DNA of 64,000 nt from Gillisella vitis (GTDB taxonomy: Bacteria > Pseudomonadota > Alphaproteobacteria > Rhizobiales > Rhizobiaceae). How positions within the stretch are numbered: the first letter of the stretch is position 1; each line of letters starts with the position of its first letter. The notes under the pieces are model-generated. The model was not told the origin of the DNA, made no database searches, and was given only the letters and a program-made list of their open reading frames with translations. The position numbers and the translations under genes were made by a program. Where the stretch lies: the NCBI GenBank assembly GCA_009744235.1, contig WPHV01000005.1, positions 124,001 to 188,000 on the forward strand, written 5' to 3'. Shown here in pieces: positions 1 to 8,659 of this stretch.

Positions 1-156
1 GCAACCGTGGCCGAGGGCGTCGAAAGCACCGCCCATGCCCAGATCCTGCGCGAATTGGGCTGCGACCTCTTGCAAGGCTACGCTTTTGCAAAACCACTGC
101 CCTTCGAGGAATTCGGCCGTTTCGCCTTGCAGACAGACCGCCAGATGGCGTCATAA
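1..156 (+). CDS. EAL-domain protein, C-terminal fragment
   Basis: The window opens inside a reading frame that runs in frame 1 to a TAA stop. The 51 visible residues include AEGVES, then GCDLLQGYAFAKPLP. This is the typical end of an EAL cyclic-di-GMP phosphodiesterase domain, where the EGVE glutamate and the QGY..KP stretch close the barrel. The start and any N-terminal sensor or GGDEF domain lie outside the window, so activity cannot be judged. It precedes aroC on the same strand with a 142-bp gap. Confidence 0.8.
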   Translation, partial: ATVAEGVESTAHAQILRELGCDLLQGYAFAKPLPFEEFGRFALQTDRQMAS

Positions 157-298
157 ACCCCAATTCACGCAAAGCTTTTCCGGTTTTTGCGCCATTGCCG
201 CAAAGAAAGGCTTTTCACGCTCGCAGCTTTTCTACTAAGAGTGGGGCCTTGTAAAAGGCAGGGCTTATCCCCTGGCAAAGCGGACCCGGTTTCAGCAT

Positions 299-1393
299 AT
301 GTCGCATAATAGTTTCGGTCACCTTTTCCGTGTCACCACCTGGGGCGAAAGCCATGGTCCAGCCCTTGGCGCAGTGGTGGACGGTTGTCCCCCCGGCCTG
401 AAATTCACACTCGAAGACCTGCAAGTCTGGCTCGACAAGCGCAAGCCCGGCCAGTCGCGGTTCGTCACCCAGCGGCGCGAAGACGATCTGGTCAAAGTGC
501 TCTCCGGCGTCATGCCGCAGGACGACGGCTCGATGATCACCACCGGCACACCGATTTCGTTGATGATCGACAATACTGACCAGCGATCCAAGGATTACGG
601 CGAAATCGCTCAGCAATATCGCCCCGGCCATGCCGATTATACCTACGACCTGAAATATGGCATTCGAGATTATCGCGGTGGCGGACGCTCCTCGGCGCGC
701 GAAACGGCAGCGCGGGTGGCAGCGGGCGGCATTGCCCGCCTGGTTCTGCCCGGCGTCACCATTCGCGGCGCGCTGGTACAGATCGGCACCCACAAGATCG
801 ATCGTGCCAATTGGGATTGGGCCGAGGTCGGCAATAATCCGTTCTTTGCACCGGACCCGAAGATCGTTCCCGTTTGGGAAGACTATCTCGATCAGATCCG
901 CAAGCAGGGCTCCTCGGTCGGTGCCGTGGTGGAGGTGGTGGCCGAAGGCGTGCCGGCCGGGCTGGGCGCACCGATCTATGCCAAGCTGGACCAGGATATT
1001 ACCGCGCTGCTGATGTCGATCAATGCCGTCAAGGGTGTTGAAATCGGCAATGGCTTTGGTGCCGCCGAAATCACCGGCGAGGAAAATGCCGATCAGATGC
1101 GGATGGGCAATGACGGGCAGCCGATTTTCCTGTCCAACCATGCTGGCGGCATTCTCGGCGGGATTTCCACTGGCGAGCCCATTGTGGCGCGGTTTGCCAT
1201 CAAGCCGACCTCGTCCATCGTCACCGAGCGCCAGTCCATCGATTCGCAAGGCCGGAATGTCGATATTCGCACCAAGGGCCGCCACGACCCCTGCGTCGGC
1301 ATCCGGGCCGTGCCGGTTGGCGAGGCGATGGTGGCGTGTGCGCTGGCGGATCATTATCTGCGCGACCGTGGCCAAACCGGTCGTTTGAAGTAA
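299..1393 (+). CDS. aroC: Chorismate synthase
   Basis: This 364-residue protein converts 5-enolpyruvylshikimate-3-phosphate to chorismate, the last shikimate-pathway step, using reduced FMN. Family signatures visible are GESHGP near the N-terminus, the central [15 protein letters not shown] stretch followed by the Gly/Arg-rich [10 protein letters not shown], and [18 protein letters not shown] near the end. The length is normal for the family. The start ATG is followed by [19 protein letters not shown], as expected for the enzyme's N-terminus, although the ribosome-binding site is weak. ribBX follows after 11 bp, so the two are probably cotranscribed; both enzymes are flavin-linked. Confidence 0.97.
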   Translation: MSHNSFGHLFRVTTWGESHGPALGAVVDGCPPGLKFTLEDLQVWLDKRKPGQSRFVTQRREDDLVKVLSGVMPQDDGSMITTGTPISLMIDNTDQRSKDYGEIAQQYRPGHADYTYDLKYGIRDYRGGGRSSARETAARVAAGGIARLVLPGVTIRGALVQIGTHKIDRANWDWAEVGNNPFFAPDPKIVPVWEDYLDQIRKQGSSVGAVVEVVAEGVPAGLGAPIYAKLDQDITALLMSINAVKGVEIGNGFGAAEITGEENADQMRMGNDGQPIFLSNHAGGILGGISTGEPIVARFAIKPTSSIVTERQSIDSQGRNVDIRTKGRHDPCVGIRAVPVGEAMVACALADHYLRDRGQTGRLK

Positions 1394-1404
1394 GGAAATC
1401 GATC

Positions 1405-2505
1405 ATGACCTATGAGCAGACCCGTGTCGTTGACGCTATCCGGGCTTTTGAAGCCGGTGAAATCGTCATTGTCACCGATGACGACGACCGCGAGAACGAA
1501 GGTGACCTGATCGTTGCCGCCGTACATTGCACGTCGGAGAAAATGGCCTTCATCATCCGCAATACGTCAGGCATCGTCTGCACCCCAATGCCGAAGGAGG
1601 AAGCCAAGCGGCTGAACCTGTCGGCCATGGTCGCCGAAAACGACAGCGCCCATACGACAGCCTTTACGGTCAGCGTCGATTTCAAGCATGGCACCACGAC
1701 CGGGATTTCCTCTGATGACCGGACGCTGACGGTGCGCAATCTCGCCAATCCCAATGTTGGTCCTGCCGATTTCGTCCGCCCCGGCCATATTTTCCCGCTG
1801 GTGGCGCGCGAAGGTGGGGTGTTGATGCGGTCCGGCCATACGGAAGCAGCCGTCGATCTCTGCCGACTGGCCAACCTGCCGCCGATCGGCGTGATCTCGG
1901 AAATGGTCAATGACGACGGCACGGTCATGCGTGGCCCGCAGGTCTCAGCCTTTGCCGAAAAGCACAAGCTGAAACAGATCTCGGTCGCCGACCTGATTGC
2001 CTATCGCCAGCGCAAGGAAACCCTGATCCAGCTGATGTCGACCTTCGAGATCCAGACGGCTTATGGCCCGGCCAAGGCCCATGCCTATTCCCTGCCCTGG
2101 GACCCGATGCAGCATCTGGCGGTGGTATTTGGTGACATCCGCGACGGCGTCGATATTCCCGTGCGTCTGCATCTGGAAAATGTCGGTGCCGATGTGTTCG
2201 GCGGTGCCCGCCAGATCGATAGCATGCTGAAACGGATCGCAGAAAAAGGCCGCGGCATTATCGTTTATCTACGCGAAGGCTCCGTCGGGGTTGGCGCCTC
2301 CACGACGGCCAGGGCAGGCATGCACGACCGCGAGGCCCATCAGGAAGCCCAGACGCGCGAAAGCGAATGGCTGGAAATCGGCCTCGGCGCCCAGATCCTG
2401 AAAGATCTCGGCGTCACCTCGATCCGGCTGATGGCCTCGCGTGAACGCCATTACGTCGGCCTGGAGGGCTTCGGCATCAAAATCTCGGAAACCGAAATTG
2501 CGTAA
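1405..2505 (+). CDS. ribB: 3,4-dihydroxy-2-butanone-4-phosphate synthase with degenerate GTP cyclohydrolase II domain (RibBX type)
   Basis: The N-terminal ~205 residues form a complete DHBP synthase, which makes the four-carbon unit of riboflavin from ribulose-5-phosphate. DDDDRENEGDL (acidic metal and substrate loop) and RSGHTEAAVDL are both present. The C-terminal ~160 residues align in outline with GTP cyclohydrolase II but lack its zinc cysteines: the usual CLTGDVFGSLRCDCG region reads NVGADVFGGARQIDS. The usual RQEGRGIG catalytic stretch reads REGSVGVG. This matches the RibBX variant known in Proteobacteria. The start was set at ATG 1405 because an upstream in-frame ATG lies inside aroC. 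GTP cyclohydrolase II activity must come from another gene. Confidence 0.9.
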   Translation: MTYEQTRVVDAIRAFEAGEIVIVTDDDDRENEGDLIVAAVHCTSEKMAFIIRNTSGIVCTPMPKEEAKRLNLSAMVAENDSAHTTAFTVSVDFKHGTTTGISSDDRTLTVRNLANPNVGPADFVRPGHIFPLVAREGGVLMRSGHTEAAVDLCRLANLPPIGVISEMVNDDGTVMRGPQVSAFAEKHKLKQISVADLIAYRQRKETLIQLMSTFEIQTAYGPAKAHAYSLPWDPMQHLAVVFGDIRDGVDIPVRLHLENVGADVFGGARQIDSMLKRIAEKGRGIIVYLREGSVGVGASTTARAGMHDREAHQEAQTRESEWLEIGLGAQILKDLGVTSIRLMASRERHYVGLEGFGIKISETEIA

Positions 2506-2548
2506 ATCATATGTCGCTGCGGACATTTCCTGATGCCTGCCCGAGGGT

Positions 2549-3169
2549 ATGTCATTGACCTTGCTTTTCGGGCAAGACATGTTTGATGTCATGTTCGAAA
2601 GCAATCCCAAGGCCAGAGCCGACATGAAAGCTGGAACCCTCTACGCCATAGCTGGCGGGCAGGAGTGGATTTATTACGGGCAAGTCAATGCGGATAAGGA
2701 AATCGCATTTTTTCGTCGCAATGATCGAACGATCACGACAGTAGACAACATTATCAATTCGCCCGTCATGGCGGTGATAATGGTTTTTCCTTCCTCGATA
2801 ACTCGGGCGCTCCGTTCCGGCGCATGGAAAAAGCTTGGGCGCTTTCCTGTTTCCGAACTCGCTGCTCCAAGGCCCACCGTCCAATGGCCTGAATTTACCT
2901 TGAAGGTCACCGTCTGGCGAGATGGGGTTCCAAGCTATGACACGACAATCGATGATCCGGCAATCCAAATGCTGGAGGTGATGGCTGCGTGGGATGCTGA
3001 GTATCACATTCCTGCAAGATTGACTGCCGACTTTTCCCCGGATGAGGCCTTGTGGCACGTTGGAGGGCCTGTTTGGCGGGAACGAAAAGTCAAAGAAGAG
3101 ACTGCAAAACGTTTTCCAGGAAACCCTGTGAATGCATTGCCGGAAAACTGGGTTGCGACCAATAGGTAG
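2549..3169 (+). CDS. Hypothetical protein (206 aa)
   Basis: An open frame of 206 residues with no domain that I recognise. It has no signal peptide or membrane segment and is mixed alpha/beta in appearance, with several tryptophans (WIYYGQV, PEFTLKVTVWRDG, ALWHVGGPVW). The sequence is somewhat less GC-rich than the neighbouring genes. A start at ATG 2579 is also possible, because the Shine-Dalgarno-like GAGGG before ATG 2549 is very close to it. The GGQEWIYYGQV stretch loosely recalls immunity-type proteins, but I cannot support that assignment. The gene stands alone between ribBX and a deoxyribosyltransferase gene. Confidence 0.6.
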   Translation: MSLTLLFGQDMFDVMFESNPKARADMKAGTLYAIAGGQEWIYYGQVNADKEIAFFRRNDRTITTVDNIINSPVMAVIMVFPSSITRALRSGAWKKLGRFPVSELAAPRPTVQWPEFTLKVTVWRDGVPSYDTTIDDPAIQMLEVMAAWDAEYHIPARLTADFSPDEALWHVGGPVWRERKVKEETAKRFPGNPVNALPENWVATNR

Positions 3170-3331
3170 GATATTCCTGGGGTGGATACAGGATCAGGAG
3201 CGACGACCATCCGCCTCGAAAGCCCTGGATAGGCAGAAAAAGTGCTACCCTTTCGGCAGACTCAGTGGCAGGTAAGAGTCTGTTCCGCGCAAAACTCGCG
3301 CGACAACTACAATTCTCCAGGAACCCAATCC

Positions 3332-3910
3332 ATGTCACTCAAGCTCTATCTCGCCGGTCCCGAAGTGTTTCTAGCCGATGCCCGCGAGGTGCTCGATGCC
3401 AAGGCTGAGATGACGCGGGCTTATGGGTTCGAGCCGATCTGCCCCGGCGACATTTCCATTGAGCCAGCCCCGACCTTGCATGAGTTCGGATTGAAAATCA
3501 GTGCCGTCGATGAGGATATGATGAACCGGGCCGATGGGGTGATTGCCAATCTCACGCCGTTCCGTGGCATTGCCGCCGATCCCGGCACGGCTTTCGAGCT
3601 GGGCTATATGTGCGCGCAGGGCAAGCTCGTCGCTGCCTATACCAATATCGTCGACAATCACTATGCCCGCACCGCCGGATTTTATCAGGGCAAGGTGACA
3701 CTCGGTCCTGACCAGCGCAAGCGCGGGCCGGATGGCCTGTCATTGGAGGATTTCGATATGATCGAAAATCTTATGCTGCATGGCGGGATCGAACGCCGGG
3801 GCGGGCCGATTTTTACCCATCAGGCCCAAGCAGACCAGCTCTATAGCGATCTGACGGCTTTCGAGCTTTGCCTGAAGGCATTGTCGGCGAAGCTTCCCAC
3901 CGTAGTATAG
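3332..3910 (+). CDS. Nucleoside 2-deoxyribosyltransferase family protein
   Basis: This 192-residue protein belongs to the nucleoside 2-deoxyribosyltransferase family, which exchanges the base on deoxynucleosides or hydrolyses deoxynucleotides in nucleotide salvage. The N-terminal LYLAGPEVFLADA is the substrate-binding beta strand and loop. DEDMMNRADGVIANLTPFRG and DPGTAFELGYMCAQGK carry the family's central Asp and catalytic Glu. The start was placed at ATG 3332; the longer frame upstream adds 30 residues not expected in the family. It is apparently monocistronic. Confidence 0.88.
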   Translation: MSLKLYLAGPEVFLADAREVLDAKAEMTRAYGFEPICPGDISIEPAPTLHEFGLKISAVDEDMMNRADGVIANLTPFRGIAADPGTAFELGYMCAQGKLVAAYTNIVDNHYARTAGFYQGKVTLGPDQRKRGPDGLSLEDFDMIENLMLHGGIERRGGPIFTHQAQADQLYSDLTAFELCLKALSAKLPTVV

Positions 3911-4148
3911 TTCAAGTCTTGCAGATCTCGAACGCCGAATAGTTGTATAATTCGAATTGATCTTTACAAATTCTAACAGAATTGGCGGAAAATTCCTATT
4001 TTCTTCAGTAGAAAATATTGATAAAACTAGATCTAGTGAAAATGCCTAGTGGCTCCACAATTTCTCGGAAAAGCCGGACCTGACGCAAGCCTCGCGCAAG
4101 CTTCGATCGTTAATAAAGGGTTAACGAAGCGAACAGAAAGGGCCTGCG
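3911..4148. other. AT-rich intergenic region
   Basis: Between the deoxyribosyltransferase gene and the small gene at 4149. The left two thirds is AT-rich and could hold a promoter for the downstream gene, but no hexamer pair stands out. No ORF or repeat was seen. Confidence 0.5.
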
Positions 4149-4454
4149 ATGAGGATCGACAGCAGCCTTGGCAATTCACAGTATCAGAGCCGCTACATTC
4201 ATGGCGCGTCAAGCGTTGAGGATGTTGCAGTAGAGTCTGCGACCACGCCCCGCTCGCGCTCTGCCGGTGGAAACTCCACCAGCACACTGTTATCCGCCTC
4301 CCTGGCCAACGCGCTCTGGAGCCTGGATTCAAGCAAGAAAACAGCTGGCGTAAAAACCAGCGCCTCGACGGCCATCGACGAGGCAAAAGCGGCGTCTCCG
4401 ATCCAACAGATCGAAGCGCATTATCTGGAATATATGGATACGGACGAGGAGTAG
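4149..4454 (+). CDS. Small hypothetical protein (101 aa)
   Basis: A 101-residue Ser/Ala/Thr-rich protein of low complexity in its first half. The C-terminus (IQQIEAHYLEYMDTDEE) is acidic and helical. An AAGGG ribosome-binding site sits just upstream of ATG 4149, and a strong terminator follows the stop, both supporting a real gene. No signal peptide, membrane segment or known domain is visible and the function is unknown. It probably belongs to a short lineage-specific family. Confidence 0.6.
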   Translation: MRIDSSLGNSQYQSRYIHGASSVEDVAVESATTPRSRSAGGNSTSTLLSASLANALWSLDSSKKTAGVKTSASTAIDEAKAASPIQQIEAHYLEYMDTDEE

Positions 4455-4475
4455 CCACGGTTCAGCCATGGCTAC
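4451..4475. repeat. Short inverted repeat GTAGCC/GGCTAC
   Basis: GTAGCC and GGCTAC flank a 13-base spacer around the stop codon of the 101-residue gene, just ahead of the terminator. It may extend the termination structure. Confidence 0.35.
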
Positions 4476-4483
4476 GCGAAAGA

Positions 4484-4510
4484 GGGGTGTGTGGCGGCAC
4501 ACCCCTTTTT
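4484..4510 (+). terminator. Rho-independent terminator
   Basis: GGGGTGTG (4484-4491) pairs perfectly with CACACCCC (4498-4505) across a six-base loop and is followed by a run of five T. This is a textbook terminator for the gene ending at 4454. Confidence 0.9.
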
Positions 4511-4556
4511 GCGTTATCTATCGGTATGGAACAGCTGCAAAACGGTTGAGGGAACC

Positions 4557-5015
4557 ATGCCTGTTATCAAAGCCGAAAACGCGCCGTTGGATATTGGAAC
4601 CGCGGAAGGTATTAACGCCGAGCTTGGGCCCTATAGCGCAAGGCGCTTAAGCGATGCAGGCGGCTTGACGCAATTCGGCGCGCTCCTGGAAACATTGCCG
4701 CCCGGCTCCCGCTCATCTCACAAGCACTGGCATGAACAGGAAGACGAATTCCTCTATATGCTCCAGGGGACTGCCACATTGCTTGAAGGCGATGTGGTCA
4801 CCGAGATGAACCCGGGCGATGCCGCAACGTTCAAGGCCGGTGTTCCCCTTGGCCATTGCCTGGAAAACCGCTCCAATGCGGATTGCGTCTATCTGGTGGT
4901 CGGCACCCGCTCCGCCAACGAAATTGTCCATTACAGCGACAAAGACATGGTCGTGACCAAGGTCAATTTCGTCAAAACCCTGACGGATCGTGCCGGACAG
5001 CCCATCAAGAACTGA
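4557..5015 (+). CDS. Cupin-domain protein
   Basis: A 152-residue single-domain cupin. The first metal motif appears as HWHEQEDEFLYMLQG and the second as GDAATFKAGVPLGHCLEN, giving the usual two-His/Glu plus His metal site of the double-stranded beta-helix fold. The substrate cannot be predicted. The longer frame from 4491 starts inside the upstream terminator, so ATG 4557, preceded by GAGGGAACC, was chosen. The gene converges with the AlkZ/YcaQ-like gene and overlaps its 3' end by 11 bp. Confidence 0.85.
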   Translation: MPVIKAENAPLDIGTAEGINAELGPYSARRLSDAGGLTQFGALLETLPPGSRSSHKHWHEQEDEFLYMLQGTATLLEGDVVTEMNPGDAATFKAGVPLGHCLENRSNADCVYLVVGTRSANEIVHYSDKDMVVTKVNFVKTLTDRAGQPIKN

Positions 5016-6198
5016 GCCAGCCATCACCATACACGACCGCCTCCACCCCGGTAAATCGCGCAAGTCTTGCCAATTCCTGGTCAAGCTTTTCCAACCGTCC
5101 GGTCGATGGCCTGATACCAGGCTCCAACCATAGCCGCTTCACGTCCAGCGTGCCGGCCTTGCGATTGGCTTTCATGTCGATCCTGCCGATCAGTCGGTCA
5201 TTTTCCAGCAGCGGAAAGACATAATAGCCATATTGCCGTTTCGGTTCGGGTACAAAGACTTCGATCCGGTAAAAGAAGCCGAATAGCCGTTCGGTGCGGG
5301 CCCGGTCGCGGATCAGCGGATCGAAAGGACTGAGGACGCGGATGCGGGCGGGTGGCTCTGGTGGAGTGGTCAGTGTTTCCAGCCAATCCGCCAGCGCAAA
5401 GGAAGGGCGCGGATTTCCGCCATCGGCGGGGGCAATCTCGATCTCCTCAAGCTCAGCGCGATGAGTCTCCAGCCAGAGTTTTGCCTCCTGCGGGCTGACA
5501 AGGTTCCAAAAAGCGGCGATTTCACCTGACGTGGCAAAGCCTAGCCGGATCAGCGCTTCGCGGCAGGCCCAATCGATGAACGCTTCCTGCGTCACCTCGG
5601 CCTGCAAATGGTCCGGAAGAATGCAGCGCTCCGTCAGATCATAAATCTTCTGGAAGTTCTCCCGACCAGAAATCGATAGCTTGCCGGTACGCCAGAGAAA
5701 TTCGAGCGCGGTTTTCGACGGATGCCAGTTCCACCAGCCGCCGGATTTATGGTCGCCTTCCTTCATGTCCCGCGACAAGGCCGGGCCGCCCTCGTTAATC
5801 CGCCGGTAGGTTTCCTCGAAAGCCGCCTCAAAGCCCGGCTCGCGCCAGGTTCGCCAGCGCTCCAGAATCAGGCTTTCTTCGCGCCGGAACCGATGCTTCC
5901 AATAAGGAAAGAAAGCTGAAGGCAGGATCGAAGCATCATGGGTCCAATGCTCGAACAGCAGCCTGTCCTGCTCCAGCAAAGCGGTCAGATCTTCGCGTTT
6001 GTACGTCTGGTGGCGCGAAAACAGGATCTGGTGATGCGCCCGCTCCACCGTGCCGATACTATCCACCTGCACGAAGCCAAGATCGGTAATCAGCGCCAGC
6101 AGGCCCTGACGGCTCAACGCTCGCCCCGGTGGCCGGGAAAGCCCCTGCCGCTCCAGAAAAATCCGCCGTGCTGTGCTGTTGTCTATCCCTATCGCCAT
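5005..6198 (-). CDS. AlkZ/YcaQ-type winged-helix DNA glycosylase
   Basis: A 397-residue member of the YcaQ/AlkZ family (winged helix-turn-helix DNA-binding). Characterised members remove alkylated bases or unhook interstrand crosslinks. The N-terminal GFVQVDSIGTVERAHH carries QVD at residues 44-46, matching the QxD catalytic motif of the YcaQ (AlkX) branch rather than the QxQ of AlkZ. FEHWTHDASILP and the C-terminal YYVFPLL.ND.LIGRIDMKA are further family features. The length is typical. It may be a repair enzyme for DNA crosslinks; no toxin-biosynthesis genes are nearby. Confidence 0.85.
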   Translation of the reverse strand: MAIGIDNSTARRIFLERQGLSRPPGRALSRQGLLALITDLGFVQVDSIGTVERAHHQILFSRHQTYKREDLTALLEQDRLLFEHWTHDASILPSAFFPYWKHRFRREESLILERWRTWREPGFEAAFEETYRRINEGGPALSRDMKEGDHKSGGWWNWHPSKTALEFLWRTGKLSISGRENFQKIYDLTERCILPDHLQAEVTQEAFIDWACREALIRLGFATSGEIAAFWNLVSPQEAKLWLETHRAELEEIEIAPADGGNPRPSFALADWLETLTTPPEPPARIRVLSPFDPLIRDRARTERLFGFFYRIEVFVPEPKRQYGYYVFPLLENDRLIGRIDMKANRKAGTLDVKRLWLEPGIRPSTGRLEKLDQELARLARFTGVEAVVYGDGWLSS

Positions 6199-6258
6199 AA
6201 GCTGACGATAGGGTATGTTCTCTTTTTGTTCAAGATGGCTTTCTCTTGAAAAGTGCTT

Positions 6259-7215
6259 TCATCGCCGATCCGCCACCGCCTTGGCCATGATGCAGAGCAG
6301 TTCAAACATCATGGTTGCACCGGCCAGCGCCGTCATGCCACCGACATCGAAGGGAGGTGCGACTTCCACCACATCGGCACCGACAATATTGACGCCCTCC
6401 AGCAGCCGCACCATGGCCTGCACTTCGCGGGTCAGGAAGCCGCCGATTTCCGGTGTGCCGGTTCCCGGCGCCATCGAGGGATCGATGCAGTCGATATCGA
6501 AGCTAACATAGGTCGGGCCATCACCGGCAATGGCGCGGGCTTCCGCCATCACATCTGCTGCGCTGCGGGCGACGAACTCCTCCATATAGATGATGCGAAT
6601 ACCCTGGTCCTTGGCCCATTGATGTTCATCGACTTCGTAATTGGAGCTGCGAATGCCGATCTGCACCATGCGTTTCGGATCAAGCAGCCCTTCCTCGATG
6701 GCGCGGCGAAAGGGCGTGCCATGGGTAAAGCGCTGGCCGCCGAAATAGCTGTCATTGGTATCGGAATGGGCATCAAAATGAATGAGCCCGACCGGCCGCG
6801 ATTTCGCCACCGCCCGTAGCACCGGCAGTGTCGTCAAATGATCGCCCCCGGCGCAGAGCGGCAGCGCACCGGCAGCGACAACTGCCGCCACGCCGTTTTC
6901 TATCTGTTGAAGCGCCAGCATCAGGTCTATGGGGTTGACGGTCACATCCCCCACATCGGCAATATTGGCAAGGCTGAACGGCTCGATTTTTGAGACATGA
7001 TGCACCCGGCGCATCAGGCTGGATTGGTTGCGCACTTCACGCGGTCCATGGCGGGCGCCGGCCCGGTTGGTGGTGCCGCCATCCCAGGGAATGCCGATCA
7101 GCGCGATATCAAGCCCTTCAGCCGAGGTCACGGCAGGCAGACGCATGAAGGTGGCATGTCCAGCAAAACGCGGCACTTCAGCGGCATCGACAGGCTGATG
7201 AAAGGATGAGGTCAC
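6259..7215 (-). CDS. speB: Agmatinase / ureohydrolase family protein
   Basis: This 318-residue enzyme belongs to the arginase/agmatinase family, dimanganese hydrolases that release urea from guanidino compounds. Metal ligands are visible in CAGGDH, HFDAHSDT and SFDIDCIDPSMAPGTGTPE. Agmatine is the usual assignment, giving putrescine, but guanidinobutyrase and guanidinopropionase share all these motifs, so the substrate is inferred only. The N-terminal GIPWDGGTTNRAGARHGP stretch is also typical. It is transcribed divergently from bioM across a 136-bp gap. Confidence 0.85.
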   Translation of the reverse strand: MTSSFHQPVDAAEVPRFAGHATFMRLPAVTSAEGLDIALIGIPWDGGTTNRAGARHGPREVRNQSSLMRRVHHVSKIEPFSLANIADVGDVTVNPIDLMLALQQIENGVAAVVAAGALPLCAGGDHLTTLPVLRAVAKSRPVGLIHFDAHSDTNDSYFGGQRFTHGTPFRRAIEEGLLDPKRMVQIGIRSSNYEVDEHQWAKDQGIRIIYMEEFVARSAADVMAEARAIAGDGPTYVSFDIDCIDPSMAPGTGTPEIGGFLTREVQAMVRLLEGVNIVGADVVEVAPPFDVGGMTALAGATMMFELLCIMAKAVADRR

Positions 7216-7293
7216 GGGCGGTTCCTTCGGGAATGGGTCGGATAACCCATCCGATCAAATCGCAAGGCGGCTGTAAATGGTAAAAACCCGGAT

Positions 7294-7321
7294 TTGCCTT
7301 TGTCGGTCTGCGGGCTATAGA
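7294..7321 (+). promoter_or_regulatory. Candidate sigma-70 promoter for bioMNY
   Basis: TTGCCT and TATAGA lie 16 bases apart in the speB-bioM gap, placing a start about 25 bases before the GTG of bioM. The -10 region has only a weak resemblance to a BioR half-site. Confidence 0.4.
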
Positions 7322-7351
7322 ACAGGGCAGTCAACGCAGGGTAACGACATC

Positions 7352-8032
7352 GTGCAGATCCATTTCGATCAGGCCAGCGCCAGTTTCGACGGCCATGTGG
7401 CGCTCGAACCGCTGACCATCACCTTCGGCGAACAGCGGATCGGGGTCATCGGCCTGAATGGATCAGGCAAATCCACCTTTGCCCGGCTGATCAATGGGTT
7501 GGTCAAGCCGAGTGCTGGCCATGTGACGCTGGATGGGCTGGACACGGTAAAAGACGCCAAGGCCGTGCAGGCACGCACCGGCTTCATCTTCCAGAACCCG
7601 GCCAATCAGATCATCCTGCCGCTGATCGGTGAGGATATTGCCATGGGGCCAAAGGCACGTGGGCTGAAAGGCAAGGCACTGGACGAGGCCGTGGACAGCG
7701 TTGCGGCAAGGCTCGGCATAACCCATCTGCTGCGCCGCCGCCCGCATGAACTATCCGGTGGCGAGCTGCAATTGGCGGCGCTGGCCGCTGTTCTCGTCAC
7801 TCGGCCCGATCTGGTGATTTTCGATGAACCGACCAACCAGCTCGATTTGAAAAACCGGGCGCTGGTGGCTGGCACCATCGAGGCGCTGGAGGAACAGGCG
7901 CTGGTGATCAGCCATGATCTCGACCTGATCGCCGGGTTTTCGCGGGTACTGGTGTTTCACCGCGCCAAGCTTGCCTTCGATGGCCCAGCAAGCGAGGCTA
8001 TTGCCCGCTACCGCGAGATCGCCGCATGTTGA
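7352..8032 (+). CDS. bioM: Biotin ECF transporter ATPase BioM
   Basis: This 226-residue ABC ATPase energises the biotin energy-coupling-factor transporter. Walker A GLNGSGKS is at about residues 34-41, followed by the signature LSGGELQ, Walker B LVIFDEPTNQ and the switch histidine in VISHDLD. The start is a GTG at 7352; an upstream in-frame ATG gives an unlikely Cys/Arg-rich extension. bioN overlaps its end by 7 bases and bioY follows, forming the bioMNY operon typical of rhizobia. With BioN it forms the energising module for the substrate-binding BioY. Confidence 0.93.
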   Translation: MQIHFDQASASFDGHVALEPLTITFGEQRIGVIGLNGSGKSTFARLINGLVKPSAGHVTLDGLDTVKDAKAVQARTGFIFQNPANQIILPLIGEDIAMGPKARGLKGKALDEAVDSVAARLGITHLLRRRPHELSGGELQLAALAAVLVTRPDLVIFDEPTNQLDLKNRALVAGTIEALEEQALVISHDLDLIAGFSRVLVFHRAKLAFDGPASEAIARYREIAAC

Positions 8033-8646
8033 ACAGCCTTCATGTCGAGGGCAATAGCTGGCTACACCGGATGCCGGTCGGGGCGAAACTGGCCATTCTG
8101 CTGGTGTTTGGCCTTGGCCTTGCCTTCAGCCTGTCCATGCCGCTCCAGGCCACTGCAGCCTGCGTCACCGGCGCGCTCTATTTCAGCCTGGGGCTTGGCG
8201 CGCGGGCGGCTTTGCGGCGCATCCGCCCGATGCTGATCAGCATTGCCGTGCTTGGCCTGTTCAACATCTATGCGCTTGATCTTATAACCTCGGCAACGCT
8301 AACACTGCGGCTACTCGCCATCCTGTTTCTCGCCTGCGCCATTACCGCGACGACCTCGCTTGGCGCCTACATGGAGACGCTTGACCGGCTGCTCGCCCCG
8401 CTTGATCGGCTGGGTCTGGTCCGGGCCGCCGATATCAGCCTGGCGTTGGGGCTGACACTGCGCTTCGTGCCTGACATCGCAGACCGCTATGAGGCGCTGA
8501 AGGCCGCACATCAAGCACGTGGCATTCCCGTGCGGCTGCACCGGATGCTGGGACCTCTGTTTATTCTGGCCTTGAAAGAGGCCGATTCCATCGCCGAGGC
8601 CATTGACGCCCGCGGCATTCGCCGTCACGAAAAGAGAACAGACTGA
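8026..8646 (+). CDS. bioN: Biotin ECF transporter transmembrane T-component BioN
   Basis: A 206-residue integral membrane protein that couples BioM ATP hydrolysis to BioY. Several hydrophobic segments occur in the first 130 residues (for example KLAILLVFGLGLAFSL and LLAILFLACAITATTSL). The C-terminal cytoplasmic region has the conserved AHQARG and EADSIAEAIDARG coupling motifs of EcfT proteins. Its ATG lies inside the last codons of bioM, indicating translational coupling. Confidence 0.93.
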   Translation: MLNSLHVEGNSWLHRMPVGAKLAILLVFGLGLAFSLSMPLQATAACVTGALYFSLGLGARAALRRIRPMLISIAVLGLFNIYALDLITSATLTLRLLAILFLACAITATTSLGAYMETLDRLLAPLDRLGLVRAADISLALGLTLRFVPDIADRYEALKAAHQARGIPVRLHRMLGPLFILALKEADSIAEAIDARGIRRHEKRTD

Positions 8647-8659
8647 TGAGGAGATCACC

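Noticed and set aside
215-1375. 386-codon ORF on the minus strand
   Set aside because: It is the antisense of aroC, and its composition is that of a shadow frame.
1300-1404. Riboswitch before ribBX
   Set aside because: The gap to aroC is 11 bp, and no FMN-element structure can fit.
7312-7325. Possible BioR box before bioM
   Set aside because: Only about 7 of 10 positions match the TTATAGATAA consensus I recall, and no second half-site is visible.
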